Shown one piece after another: positions 36,115 through 48,080 of a stretch of 64,000 nucleotides of DNA. The stretch is from NCBI GenBank assembly GCA_036937835.1, contig CM072863.1, positions 4,344,001 through 4,408,000 of the forward strand, given 5' to 3'. Position numbers and translations under genes: made by a program. The notes under the pieces are model-generated. The model was not told where the DNA came from and made no database searches. It saw only the letters and a program-made list of their open reading frames with translations. This DNA is from Pampus argenteus (Eukaryota; Chordata; Actinopteri; Scombriformes; Stromateidae). Positions within the stretch are counted from its first letter, which is position 1, and the number at the start of each line of letters is the position of its first letter.

Positions 36115-36245
36115 ATCGTGACACAGTTACTCGTGATAATCCACAAAGCTCATTGGGAACAGTTTCGGCGTGAGAATTATTATTTTTTTTTTCTTCAAAG
36201 TATGCCTGCCAACCGTCTGTCGCTGCACAGAATGAAGCATGTCAG
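36115..36245 (+). repeat. Diverged teleost dispersed repeat fragment
   Basis: GTTACTCGTGATAATCCACA, then an AACAGTTTCGGCGTGAGAA-like stretch and CTGCCAACCGTCTGTCGCTG ahead of CACAGAATGAAGC follow the order of a repeat I recall from percomorph genomes. Identification is from memory. Confidence 0.45.
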
Positions 36246-36694
36246 CGCTTATTGACGACACGTGTGCAGTTCATTATTGTTTTAAAACTACTGATCTGAA
36301 TATAAGATTTTTATTTTTATTTTTATTTTATTGTCATATTGTTGTGTTAGTAGCTGCTAAAACAGAGTGAATAAAGTAAAGGCAACACAACATGCGTATA
36401 AGTGTTTTACTACAGCACTGCATGGCATATCATCAAACAACAGAGAGTCTGCATGCATGCTTCCAGTGTTTTCTTATGAGGAACAGCCATTTAACCCGAG
36501 TGCAGTACTCTGTGTGGTAGGAAAACATTGATCAGTTAAGCCAATAGCAGGTTTTGTGAACTATTTAATAAATATATATACACGTTTTACAGCATGTACA
36601 TACACATATAATTAAAATGAATTGCTTTTTTTGTAAACTCTATTTGAAGATTCATACCAAAAGTACTTATTTGTGTGTACTGGGGTTTGTGTTT

Positions 36695-36712
36695 TGTGTG
36701 TGTGTGTGTGTG
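36695..36712. repeat. Short GT microsatellite
   Basis: About nine GT units. Confidence 0.9.
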
Positions 36713-37013
36713 GCATTATTATATTAATGGCCACAAGTATTCACAAAGCCACTACAGGGTATCACTCTTTTCAGTGAGTCATATGAGGCCAATCGCTTCA
36801 GGAAATACTTGTAGCTGACATAGATGTTTTATTTCTCCCCTATCTATGCACTGCAAATGATGCAAAATTGTGCAGCTGAAGCACGTCTACAGCTGGTTCC
36901 AACCTGGTCAACCCCGCAAGCCTGGTCTTGTCCCATTTTAAGAAGTCACCGCTAATCTCTGGTGATGGTTCAGGCACACTGCAATGTGTTCCCCACTGGC
37001 AGACTTCTGAGTA

Positions 37014-37037
37014 CCCCCCCCCCCACCCCACCCCCCC
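37014..37037. repeat. C-tract (minus-strand G-quadruplex potential)
   Basis: Eleven C, A, four C, A, seven C. The minus strand is three uninterrupted G-runs, long enough to supply four stacked G-tracts. Confidence 0.85.
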
Positions 37038-37639
37038 ATGCATAATATCCATGCAATTCTGCTTCTGACAGATACGTGTTGTAATCTCTTTGAAAATGAG
37101 CATTTGCAACATGTAAGAGCCTCAAAGCTGCGGGTCTGAGATGACATAAAAAAAAATGCAATGTTAAAAAAAAAAATCCCTGCCTTGAGTCTGGCCTTTT
37201 ATCCAGGTTTTATACAGAGTTTGCTATTAATTTCTTTGAAAGCAGTTGTTGTAGTTTTTTTCTTAACTTCAAATGCTCGGTAATGTGTTCATGAACAGAC
37301 AGTAGTCATTTGTTACAGATTTATTACACATGCATATACATTAGTAATGTAATATAGTCACATAGTAGATTTAAACAAGTCTGCCTTGTTAAAAAAAAAG
37401 TGCAAACACAACATAATTGACTTGGACACCTGTTAAAACCTCTAACAATACGCCCTTTTAATCACTGTATGATAATCACCTCTGTTTTTTGTGAAAATGT
37501 CGTGTAAAAGTAAGCTAAACTTTCCCTCTATGTTTAATCTTTACCCTTTTTTTTAATTTTTACTAGCCCGTGGACACTTAAATGATCAGACTGAGTGACT
37601 ACAATTTTTGTAATGGTTAGGAAAGCAATATTGATGATC

Positions 37640-37860
37640 ATAATCTTTCTTCCTTAATACCTTACAGTGCTCAGGCTGTCACATTCCACTAATTGAGGCG
37701 TAAAAGATTTTTCAGATGTGATTTTCTTATTAAATATTCCTAACATGAGACATGGAAGCCATTTGGACGGAGTAATGACGATGATTAAAATCAATCTTAC
37801 TGTATCTGAGCAATGAAACTGGTCAAAATCGCACGCTTGTTAATAGCAAGCAGGTCATTT
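37640..37860. promoter_or_regulatory. Candidate conserved non-coding element
   Basis: Run-free complex sequence with CACTAATTGAGG, GATGATTAAAATC and CAGATGTG cores. No open frame or paired splice sites. Inferred from texture only. Confidence 0.2.
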
Positions 37861-38479
37861 ACACTGACGACAAGACAAGTTTATGTTCAGATCAACATAT
37901 CAGGTGATCATAGAGGCAGTTCTAACGTCTCACATTTGGATAGTAATTCACCTTGAGCAATAATTTGAGCAATACATAGAGAATATTGACATGCATTGTT
38001 AAGCAGTGACGTCTGATGCTCATCCATGCAGGCGCAGTTTCCTTTTAAAGGGACCTCTACACACTTAATGCCTCAGATGTACATTCATCGCAGATGAGTG
38101 AATGTATCACATATGCACAAGGCCATTGCACCGGAATGAAGTTGTCAGGGCCATCACATGGTAAAGCTGACAGTCTGCCATTGGACGCAATTGGGTTGTG
38201 TGCGGCTGACCCTCGGCTATAGTTTTATTGGTGGCCAGCATCATTGGCTCTGGTTGGCCCTTATCAATGGTCGTTTGGCTAACGCAGTATGTTGGATCTG
38301 CACTGGGATGCAGGCAAGTGAGAGACTGACAGTGAATCGCTTAATTGCATGCGTTGCCTCGCCCAAAATGCCCACATCAGCGTGCATTACTCTACATTAT
38401 CATATTGTCAGGCATTACGATTGAGAATTAAATGGAAGGAGTCTTTTATTATGACGACACACTAGTTTTGCCATTTGCA

Positions 38480-38640
38480 AGAATGTAAGAGAACGAGCAA
38501 GCTTTCCGATTCGCTGACGTTCCCTCAAATCACTGTGGCAGGCAGGTGACATAAAGAGTCTGCATAAACAGCTCGGCCGTTCAGAATGACTGCTAATTAT
38601 GCTGGAAGATGCAGGTATTGTCAGCAGTTAATCTAGACAG
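38480..38640. promoter_or_regulatory. Candidate conserved non-coding element
   Basis: Complex sequence with GGCAGGTGAC, TGCATAAACAGC (forkhead-like) and TGCTAATTATGC (homeodomain-like) cores and no homopolymers. Inferred only. Confidence 0.2.
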
Positions 38641-41600
38641 CAAGGAGATGGTTTCCCATCATATGAGTATCGACTCATATCAGGGAGGATTACAATAATA
38701 AAGTCTTGCACAGTACTCAGAGTTATTTCAATGCCACAGTTGATTTCTTGGTGACTAAAAAAACAAAAAACAAATCTTATAGCTGATGTCACTGCAGGAT
38801 AGAAGCTGCAACACATTGTGATATTAGTCAGTCTCGTCCTCGGTGTCCATTTGGCCTAAGGTGCGCAAGACTTTATGTTTGCCATCATCACATCCCCAAC
38901 GAAATGCCCCCGGATTCTCATAAATATCCTCTGGGCAGCTGTTCTTGGTGCTTAGAAGCCGGATGGTTGGCTTTTTTAAACAGTTCCCTCATGAATTCCT
39001 CTGTGATTGCTATGCTGCAGTTCAGAGGTGCCTGACTAGGAGACAAACACAGAGGTCACATTACTGGTTTATGTATACAACTCGCTTTAGCCAATTGATT
39101 CATGTTATCTCGCTTAGATGGTTCCAGTGAGAGATCTGTTTAAAGCTTTTGTGTGCTGTTCTACACAACGAGCTTCGAGCTGCGTTATATGTTGTATGTA
39201 AACACAGTGTCTGTCCTTTGGGGAGACAGTTTTTTTAGGGTTTGTACAATCAGCTTGTTATTTGGTCTGTTCTTAAGCCAGCATTACTAATACCGTTAAA
39301 CATTTTGTTATAAAATGATTGTAGCTGTGCTTTCCCATTGCATGGCTAATTTGCTACAGGCAGTGTGCCCCTGAGGAGAAAGACATAAAGAATTATAACT
39401 ATATTTATACTGTTTAGCTCATCACATTTTGTAAAGTTTAGGTTATGTGTACTGAGGGGATACATGTACTGTGAGAATGAATTATATGTATTTGTTAAAA
39501 ATTGGCAGAAATCAATCTGGCTTTACAACACAGCCAACAGAGATAATGAGCAAACAAATAATGCTTTTGGATTTGGCTTACAGTTATTAATATTATGGTG
39601 AATTGCAATTTTTTCTGATCTGATAACTGTGTAAAGGTTCGAAACTATCAATACGTTCTAGTGATTTTCTTTGCAGCTCAGATGGATCATTTAGAAAAAA
39701 TCTGCAGCAAAATGTGTCACAGTCGCTGTCCAAGGTGCTGATCCTGGTAACGCAGTCACTGACTATCTGGATTCCTGCTGCCTATTATAATGGGATTCAA
39801 ACTTAACTGAACTCAAGGGATTTGATATTTGAAATACTGGTTTGGTTTTAGACAATTTGACAGTAGATTCCTTTTTTTTGTTGGAGGTATTGATTTCGTT
39901 TAGGAGGTTAAAAATATCCCCTAAAAATCTAAATCTACAGTCTAAACACTGAAGACAATTTCTCCCAACTTTCATCCTCAAAAAAGCGCACCTGGTATTA
40001 TTATGTACAAACAGTCTGGACTGAACTTATAGACCGTGGACAGTGTGCAATATTGAGGGGGGAAAACAAACCCCAAATTCACCAGCTTGGCCTAAACCAA
40101 GAGTGTCTTCCCCGGGCATTACATCTGGCCTGGTCATGGTGTTCATGACATCAGCTGGGTCAGTTCTGCATACCACAATATTGTTATGCAATTGAGGGCC
40201 ACCACCAATTACTGACAGATGCTTCTTCTGTGTGATTCTCTCCAACAAAGGGGATCAGGTGTGATGAAGGGGACGTTTCTCAGTTTTATAATCCTTATAA
40301 TAAACATTTTTTTAAGACAAAATAGCCTTTTGTCAGACTAAGCCAGATTTTTAGTCCTTGTCGGATCCAGTGATAGCATCACAATTGTTAATTGCCGGCA
40401 GACGCCCAGATGAAGTAACATATTTGAGGTGCTGTGCCGTAGACTACAGTGTTGTTATGGTGGCTATGTGTGTAGGCTCTATGGGAAAGGAACATCAAAA
40501 AAATAAAACATGAAACGGCAACATAAAAGAAAGAAGACACAGCTTGCATAATCCTCAAAACATGCCGGAAACCCAAACGCATGGCCGAAAGAATCCATGC
40601 AGTCACATGGCACGCTCCATTTAAAACCGTATTTATTCCATGTCATCAAATTAAATGCACGTTTTTGCATTTGATGGTTTGGAGTGTTATCGGTCTTGCT
40701 TAACTTCGTTTGAACTGAAAAAAAAAAACGTATCTGAGGCAGTCGGCATCACTGTCGTCTACATAATGTTAACTGGGAAGTCAAAAACAATGAGAAGAGG
40801 CAGAATAATCATCTCCATGATGGAGTCAGTTCTATCTTCATGGCAATTCCCCGGTTTCTAAATTAAAAAAAAACAAAAACAAAAGGACCTATTTAAGGCG
40901 TATTGATTTGTGCCTAAGGTACAAAGAGAAAAGTAAGTACATTAAAACAGTATGCTGACCGAGGCACCTGCCAAAGGTTGAAGAGTCTTGACAGTTTGTG
41001 TGGCCCCATCCGTCTTGATTTAGAGCTGACCACAATGAGACAAAATGCAAACAACCAGGGAAATGCTAACTGCTGTTTTTATCAAATATTATTATTATTA
41101 TGCTTTAAAGCGCATGGCTTCTGTATGATAGATGATCTTAAATGAGACAAAGGATCACGGCCAATTTAAAACCACAAGTTCACCGTTCGAATTCAAATAA
41201 GTCTTTATGGGGTTTAATGTTGTTCCAACCGAATATGTTTATTTATGTTGTTCAGATCTTCTGGATATTATTATTATTCAAACAACAATCCTGCAATTGT
41301 AGTTCATACTATCAGAACAGACAGTTAACCTGGACGAAATGTGTCAACCAAACATCCTTTCAGTCTCTTCTGATGATGAAATCATACCCTGCATGTTCTG
41401 TTATCCCTTTATCTTCTGTATTTATTTGCAATTGTTATACAGTCTATATGACATAAGGAGCAAAAGGATCTTTAAAAAAAAAACCACACAAACACGTTTT
41501 TTTGCAAAGATAAAAAATAATAATAATAATAAAAAAATAAATCGGATTAATGGACAGAATTAGAGGAGTCTGAATCCAGGGTAGGATTAAGGAAAATTGT

Positions 41601-41646
41601 GTGAAATAAAAGAGCGAGTGATCAGGAATGACTGTGCGTCTGTCTG

Positions 41647-41750
41647 GAGGGCGGGAGGAGAGAGGGAGGGAGAGGGAGGGAGGGAGAAAGAGAGAGAGAG
41701 GGAGAGAGAGGGAGAGAGATAGAGGGAGAGGAGGTGGGGGAGGGAGGGAG
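41647..41750. repeat. GA-rich tract upstream of a first exon
   Basis: About 104 bp of GGGA/GAGA purine repeat, 445 bp upstream of the signal-peptide start at 42,195. GA tracts are frequent near vertebrate neural-gene starts and can bind GAGA-type factors or form triplexes. Polymorphism is likely. Confidence 0.93.
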
Positions 41751-41906
41751 ATTGAGGAGCACATTTTCATCCAAACCTCTCTGTTTTTTCCAGAGCCTTT
41801 CTCTGCTACGCGGCTCAGCTCAGCTCTCTATTGTTTAAACTGGGAGGAACAAAAAAAACCCAAAAACAACATTTCGCTTGTTGAGTAATCGCAGTCAGTC
41901 AATCTT

Positions 41907-41935
41907 TGTGTGTGTGTGAGTGTGTGTGTGTGTGT
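41907..41935. repeat. GT microsatellite in the candidate leader or promoter
   Basis: About 14 GT units with one GA interruption. Confidence 0.92.
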
Positions 41936-42072
41936 CTCGGGATCTTATGCTCGTTTTTTTCCCTTTCCTCCTCTCCTCTCCTCTCTTCTCTCCGCCGCTC
42001 TGAATGCTGTATTCACAGTCAACTTCTTCTTCTTCTCCTCCGATTTCTCCACTCAAAGACTTGAGCTGCATC

Positions 42073-42153
42073 ATGAATAGTTTGGGGGCACCTTTCAGTC
42101 GCATACCTCTGGATCGGTGGGGATTACACAGTCGAAACCAGGAGAGCATGTAG
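42073..42153 (+). other. Upstream ORF (26 codons)
   Basis: ATG at 42,073 opens a 26-codon frame starting MNSLGAPFSRIPLDRWG, ending in TAG at 42,151-42,153, 41 bp before the main ATG. It is out of frame with the main start (122 nt apart). If transcribed it could reduce translation of the downstream frame. Confidence 0.4.
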
Positions 42154-42194
42154 ACGCAGATGGAGTTTGGGATTTATTGCAAAATAAGGGAAAG

Positions 42195-42252
42195 ATGACC
42201 GTCTTCTCGCTGTGCTTGCTCCTGTGCGCAGATCTGCTGGATTTAGCCTTCG
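42195..42252 (+). CDS. First coding exon of a secreted or membrane protein (signal peptide)
   Basis: ATG at 42,195 (GGAAAGATGA, A at -3) is followed by 19 codons and one extra base, MTVFSLCLLLCADLLDLAF. The core FSLCLLLC is strongly hydrophobic, as in a signal peptide. The exon ends TTCG and is followed by the consensus donor GTAAGT at 42,253-42,258, a phase-1 intron. A short signal-peptide exon with a phase-1 donor, followed by a long intron, is typical of vertebrate adhesion molecules and receptors, but the leader alone cannot name the gene. No second exon was confirmed; it is probably beyond the window or far downstream. Confidence 0.6.
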
Positions 42253-42258
42253 GTAAGT

Positions 42259-44975
42259 CTGACCCTTTTCACATCATTCCCACAATTACGCACAGTCGGA
42301 TCCTCTCGTTGACCCTCCCGATCCACGCGTGGGTAATGAGGAGAGGAGAGGGGTGTGTGTGTGTGTGTGTTTAACAATAACTGTCAATGAGTTGAGTGAT
42401 TCATATCATATGTAAAGGGTGACATACTAAAGTGTCCATTAGAACCGGATGGAAACGATCGGTGCTCGGCTACGGCCAACTTTGCCCCCTTTTTCCGCGC
42501 CAACCCGAATCAACGGACGGATTCGGTTGAGCTCGGTACGCGCGGTGTCCGTGTGCTTAAAGGGAATGCGAGAAAGAGAAAGATGGGCTTGAAGGGAGGC
42601 CTGCTTATGTATTAAGTCTTAATTCATCTGCATTGACTGTCACGACCAGCATGCATGACAGTAGCTACTTGTGAAGCACGCTTGAAGCGCGCCGCTCCGG
42701 CGCTCTGTGGTCATCGCGGCTTTTGGCACATCACATGTAGCACCTGGACTCAACACATATTAGTTCTTTCAGTTGGTGACCCAGAAGAACATTAAAGTCT
42801 CGTCTTTTTATATATATTTATATATATATATTTTTAATTTTTTTATGCAGATGTCTGCCTTCAGCACAGGGGTGGCATCACTGTCGCGTGTTTTCACTCA
42901 TCTGTTATTTAAAATATGTTAAAAAGATGAATTTATTTTTAATTTCCATCATTTGATTAATTATATATTGGGCTGTCTACTACAAGGTTGTCTTTTCCTT
43001 ATTTATTTATTTATTTATTATTATTTATTATTTATTTTGGGAGGTAGTGATGATGGGACTCTGGATATTTTGCACTGGAAGCCTCTACATTCAAGTCTTT
43101 GCAGCAGATAAGGACTTGCTGACAGGAATGCAAAGCGTCTCTCTCTCTTACTTTTTGGAGATTGTGCTTCACATAGTCGTCCCTGTAGCATTTTTCTGAG
43201 CATCATCACTAAGAAGCACTTGATTCTCTTACCGAGATGTATAGACAGAGCAAGGCTGCTGTGTATTGAGCTGGACTGCTTGGTAACACTGTGGTTGGTT
43301 GAAGGACCCTTATGAGTAACTTGCTCCAACAACATCAGAGACACACGCTTCACACGCTAACCTGTTAACCCGTGCAGCCAGCTGAATGATATTGTTGTTT
43401 TTTTTTAAGTGTTTTTGGCCCCTTGTCGACCCATATAGGAAATCATTATGTCAATTAGGCTTAACATAAGCCTTTCGGTTATGATGGCAAACTGCACACG
43501 TCATAGGTGAGATGTTATTGGTTTCATTACATGTGTCACAGTGTCTGATGAGAGTTTGCCTGCAGTGCTTATCAATGATCACCATGTAAACAAACAAAGA
43601 GGAGGGGAGGGTGGGATTGATATGAGTTGACTTGCAGACAGGCTGCATGGTGGTTGTTGGCTTTGTTGTTTAAAGGACTGTTTCAACAAAATACATTTCT
43701 GAATACATGTAAGGATTTCATCTTTACATTGATGCCTCGTTGTCTTCTGGATATCATATTCAATTTATACCGATGTGCAGTTTCTCTATGAGTGTGTGTG
43801 TTTTAAACATTTCAATGACTACACCAGTGTCTTAAGATGTGTGTTTTTGTTCACTGACGAGAATACCTGTGGTCAGTTACTTCATGCTCATCTCTCTCCC
43901 ACGTAATGCGATGCCACAGCCCAACGTTTTCCTTCACGTCGGCAAGAATTTTGAGAAACGACGCATACAGCGTTTCATTTTAGAGTGAAACTCTCTCGGC
44001 TAAGTTGCAGTCCATCACTGTCTGCCAGATGTGCTTCCCTTTTTTTAGAAATTGTGGAAGACCCCCCCACCCCCACCTCTGTTTAATGCGGCCTCGCCTC
44101 TACAAGCTAGCCTCTGCTCAAGTTCACTGGTTTAAGGATTCACGTTTGGCCGTTAAGCACGTCACAGAGTCACCGTTTCAAGCGCAGGCTACATATTCAG
44201 TGACTGTATGTTTCCCCAGACACTTGTTTTATGCATGCACACATCTACTGTAGATGAGTGCAGACAATCTAGTGCAGTAAGTGACAGAGATACTGTCTTT
44301 TCTCCCAGACATGCAATTTAAAACAAAAGCTATAAAACGTTTAGTACAGCACAGATGCAGTGTGTTGTTGTTCCACGTTATTGTATTTGCAGTGAGGGAT
44401 TGTACATGTGTTGTTTTGTTTTCTGAAGTACTTGCACAGTTTAACGTCTATTCTCAAAAGAAGTAGATGTGTCTTCAGACTCCGGAGCACCTTTTTTCAC
44501 CTGATTGACTTTTGTTAGCATCAGTGGAGACACATTGTTATGAGGATTGATCTCACCAGAGTGCTCAGAGTGTAGGTCAAAACATGCATAAAAGGAATTA
44601 AATCCGATCCACAATTAGGTACAGCTGTAAAATCAAGTCCGATTCTGAACTCATCCGATGTAATTATCGAGTAAGTTGAACTAGAGTCCATTAAGGTCAA
44701 ATGAAGACGTGTGAAAATACCTCAGAGTTTGTTGTTATGCATCAAAAAACGTTAATATATATCGCATCCAATAAAATGTTTGTGCAATTATTAAATATCA
44801 GTGAGATCGGGCTGTTGTCAGAAATCTCTGCAGTGTGAAATTAAAAGAGACTACTTTAAAAAAATAAAATGAAAAACCCACTGAGGTTTAATTGGTGTAG
44901 TGACAGAAACATAGCGCTACATGTTTGCAGTTGAGCTAATTAGTGTCAGCTAACTTTGGATATGAAGACTTCTTT
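42259..44975. other. Probable intron 1, proximal part
   Basis: Begins CpG-rich (to about 42,720), with a GT array at 42,353-42,371, then becomes AT-rich with ATTT repeats at about 43,002-43,037. A C-rich tract lies at 44,062-44,077. No exon is supported. Confidence 0.5.
42353..42371. repeat. Short GT microsatellite
   Basis: About nine GT units, 100 bp downstream of the candidate donor. Confidence 0.9.
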
Positions 44976-44979
44976 TCAC

Positions 44980-45255
44980 AGTTTAGGAAAATTTGCTTTA
45001 GATGTGAAGATTGACACCGTTTAAGTGTCTGCATGGTAAATATGAAGCAAGCACAAGCTGCCAGTTAGCGTAGCTTAGCATAAAGACTGGAAACAGAGGG
45101 AAACATCTACCAGCACATTTAAAAGCTCCCTAATTACAGACGTCATATCTCGTTTAATTAGACTTAATGTAAACACGACACATTGTGATTTAATGGGGGA
45201 AGTTATGTGTCAGACGGGCAACTTTACATTGACAACGAGTCTCCGAGAAGCTGCT
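44980..45255 (+). repeat. Teleost dispersed repeat
   Basis: The blocks GATGTGAAGATTGACACCGT, GGTAAATATGAAGC, GTAGCTTAGCATAAAGACTG, GAAACAGAGGGAAACA, CTCCCTAATTACAGACGTCA and ATATCTCGTTTAATTAG occur in the same order as in a repeat that is abundant in percomorph fish. This is the clearest dispersed-repeat match in the window. I cannot assign its class from memory. It runs directly into a TTTAC array that might be its tail. Confidence 0.75.
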
Positions 45256-45287
45256 TTAATTTACTTTACTTTACTTTACTTTACTTT
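45256..45287. repeat. TTTAC pentanucleotide repeat
   Basis: About six TTTAC units, abutting the teleost repeat on its left. A short tandem tail at a repeat end is seen in some retroposons. Confidence 0.9.
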
Positions 45288-47904
45288 AAAAAGTTAAATT
45301 AGATGGAAATAGTTCTTTTGTTCTAATGCCGTCCCGTTTGTTATTTTGGTAGATAAGAACGATGCGTTTTTTTTTACATTTTAAATTTTCTTCAGGGTAA
45401 CTTGATATATATATTTTTTGTCCTCACACGCCTTACCCACAAAGAAGAAAAAAAAAGTTCAATGAGTTGGCACCGGGTGGTATTATTGGCTATATTACAG
45501 TGTCATTTGGGGAAGAACAGACCAGGTTCACGGAGCCTCAGAGATTTCTTTAAGAGATCAGGAACTGTACAATAGATAAGACCGCTCAGAAGTTGAATTG
45601 ATAGGACATGAAATTGCAGCTTTTGAATCTTTTTTTTTTTCTCTCTCTTGTAAGAGCAGTTGGCTCGGTATTTTCAGTCATATTTTCTAAGACCAGTCTT
45701 ACCTAATAGAAATCAAAGCGCCATATCTCATTTCCTTTTCACTTTTTAGCGCAATCTGTGAATAAATGAATGTGTCTTACACAGTAATATGATAATAAAT
45801 AATATACTGTGTCTTTTCCTTGAAAGCTACATGAATAATATCCATATTTATTTACTCTCACTGCTAGTTACAATTTGCTCTCTAATGCAATCAATTGTGC
45901 ATCTGTCCTCAGATGGTTATATTTATATATCTTGTTTTAATGTTTTACCAATCGGCGTTGCGGTGAATGAAGGAAACCGGTCTTATGTGCAGTCCCTGCA
46001 TGTCCTATAGGATGTTTTTTAAGGTTCAGGTCTGAACAGCTGCATGTGGGTTCAAAGAGCAACGCAGCAAAGTACAAGGCGCTCTGATTTCATGTAGATC
46101 AGGAAGTGGTCCAGGCGGGATGTGGTGATTTGCAGGAATATTACACGGATAAGGAGTAAAATAATCAACGTTCATGGACTCATGTTCGCTGTGTCAAAGG
46201 TCAAAGGGATACAGAGAATTATGGAAAACGGACTTAAACTGCACTGTCCAATACACGGCTGTGGCTGTTAAAGAGTTAAAGAGTCCAAGCAAACGAGTTG
46301 AAATTAAAAGATGAAGATTTCAAGAGTTTATTTAACCCCTTTTTGTTTTTGTTCCACCTGCTGAAGCCGACGTGTAGCCTCCAACCAACCACACAGTCGG
46401 CTTGTAGATTGTAGATCATAGCGGCGCTGACAGACCCAACAGGCACTGGATCTCTGTTGGATCCGATGGTTTCCGGTACACCGCGTCTATCCGCCACCGA
46501 TGGCTGGTCTTGACTGACAGGAAAGTGAGAAGTGAGATATTGGCCCCGGTGAAATGTGTTGCAGTTATGCCACTATCTAGCAATCACAGGGTTTTGCATC
46601 AGCACTGCAGCTTTCATGCAGTTATATAAAATGATTATGCTCAGATTAGAAGCTGCCATCGTCATTGTTTTGTCGTGCTATTGTCTGTTTCGGTCAGTCA
46701 TTGTGATGGTTTAAATATTTTTATTTATTTTTTTATTACAGGACTATCTATTAGCAGCAGTAGAGTTAAGCTGGACATTGCTATAAAAGTATAGATCGTT
46801 ATGCTCATAACTACATTGTAAACTACTCTAGTTTATGTTTGATTCCTCTAAACCGAGGTTCAATAAACTGTGTACAACGTGAGGTAGCGTGATTTAATAT
46901 TACACCATCATCATCTGCAGCTGATAGGACCCCATTCATCTTTAAACTCTATTATGTATTCTGCTGATATCTCTGATGCGACAGTCCACTGTTCGGATCG
47001 CTGTGGGGGCTGCACAGTTTGTAGGGAAAAAACCAACCCAAAAACCATTTAATTGCTTTCAGATAGTAACTTAATCAAAGAATAAGAGAACGTGGCTCAC
47101 TCGGACCGAGCGTCACGCAGCACAGCAACACAAAGCTGCTCCGATTGACTCTCTCTGGTTGACTTCTTACAGTATTTGCGAGGACTTAACAGGACTTTTT
47201 TTTTTTCCATACAGCAGTCACCGTAGATACCGCGTGTGTCTCCTTCAGTGATCACTTTCAAAAGTCTAATTTTTTGTTATGTGCACCTTTTAGTCGGGAT
47301 CTTTTTAGAACTTGAAATTCCATTTAATATGATAAAAGAGCCATATTAAAAAACCTGAAACAGTTTGGTGACCCAGAAATGACAGCTTTTGTTGAAGGGC
47401 TCCAGCCAGCTTTGTACATGTAGACCACTCTGCTAAAAATGAAATAGCGTTTCACTGAAAAACCACAATGACCTCAAAAGGTCTTTTTTTTTTGTGGGGT
47501 CACGCAGTCCCTGCAGGACTTGAGGAACTTTTGAAGCTTATTATCTGATTATTAAGTCAAGAGGCATTACAGTAACTGCGCAGACTGAAGAGCACTTTTA
47601 GCTTCCGCACTGTGACGTATTTCCGAGTGATATTGGAATATGTGGGCTGTGGATATGATTGCGAGAGGGATTTGATTAAATATATTTAGATTTGATTGGA
47701 TCGTGCAAAAGTGAGTGCAGATCAGGGAATACAAAGCCACATGGAGCAGTAGAGGACTGCTGGACTCTACACACACCTGGGTTGCAAAACGAAGGAAAAC
47801 AACAATTAGTTATTAATTAATAAATTGGAGCACAGCTACCCTATTCTGCCAAATGAGATGCACACACACACACACATGCACACACACAAATGTTTTTCAC
47901 CTTG
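45288..47904. other. Non-coding stretch
   Basis: No supported exon. A CpG-richer segment at about 46,340-46,505 carries a 73-codon minus-strand frame (46,276-46,497) without a recognisable domain; it may be a repeat or retroposed fragment. A CA array lies at 47,861-47,888. Confidence 0.45.
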
Positions 47905-48080
47905 TTATTAAAGGGTCAGTTCATCCAAATCACAAAATGGGGGAAAAAAATCATTACTTTCCAACTTCAAATGGTATCCAGCAATGGGGTTATTTATTAT
48001 TTTTGCTGGTTGCATTTCTTTTTTTTTTTATTATTATTTTTCTGGTTTATCTCCAGTAAGCAGGACATTGTTTTTCTGAA
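47905..48080 (+). repeat. Diverged teleost dispersed repeat fragment
   Basis: TTAAAGGGTCAGTTCATCCA followed by AATCACAAAA and a TGGTATCCAGC block match the opening of a dispersed repeat I recall from percomorph genomes (consensus begins AAAGGGTCAGTTCACCCAAA). Later parts are too diverged to follow. Confidence 0.5.

Larger units (their letters stand above)
33708..41646. other. Non-coding block with repeats
   Basis: About 8 kb without a supported gene. Contains a G-quadruplex motif (34,752-34,776), a GAAA array (35,317-35,338), two teleost repeat fragments (35,640-35,800 and 36,115-36,245), a C-tract (37,014-37,037) and candidate conserved segments near 37,640-37,860 and 38,480-38,640. Confidence 0.5.
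41780..42194 (+). promoter_or_regulatory. Candidate promoter and 5' leader
   Basis: The sequence leading to ATG 42,195 contains a GT array (41,907-41,935), a pyrimidine-rich stretch of TCCTC/TTCTT units (about 41,958-42,050) and an upstream ORF. CpG content rises from about 41,985 onward and stays locally high to about 42,720 (for example GCGCGCCGCTCCGGCGCTC near 42,690). No TATA box is clear. The transcription start is not determined. Confidence 0.5.
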
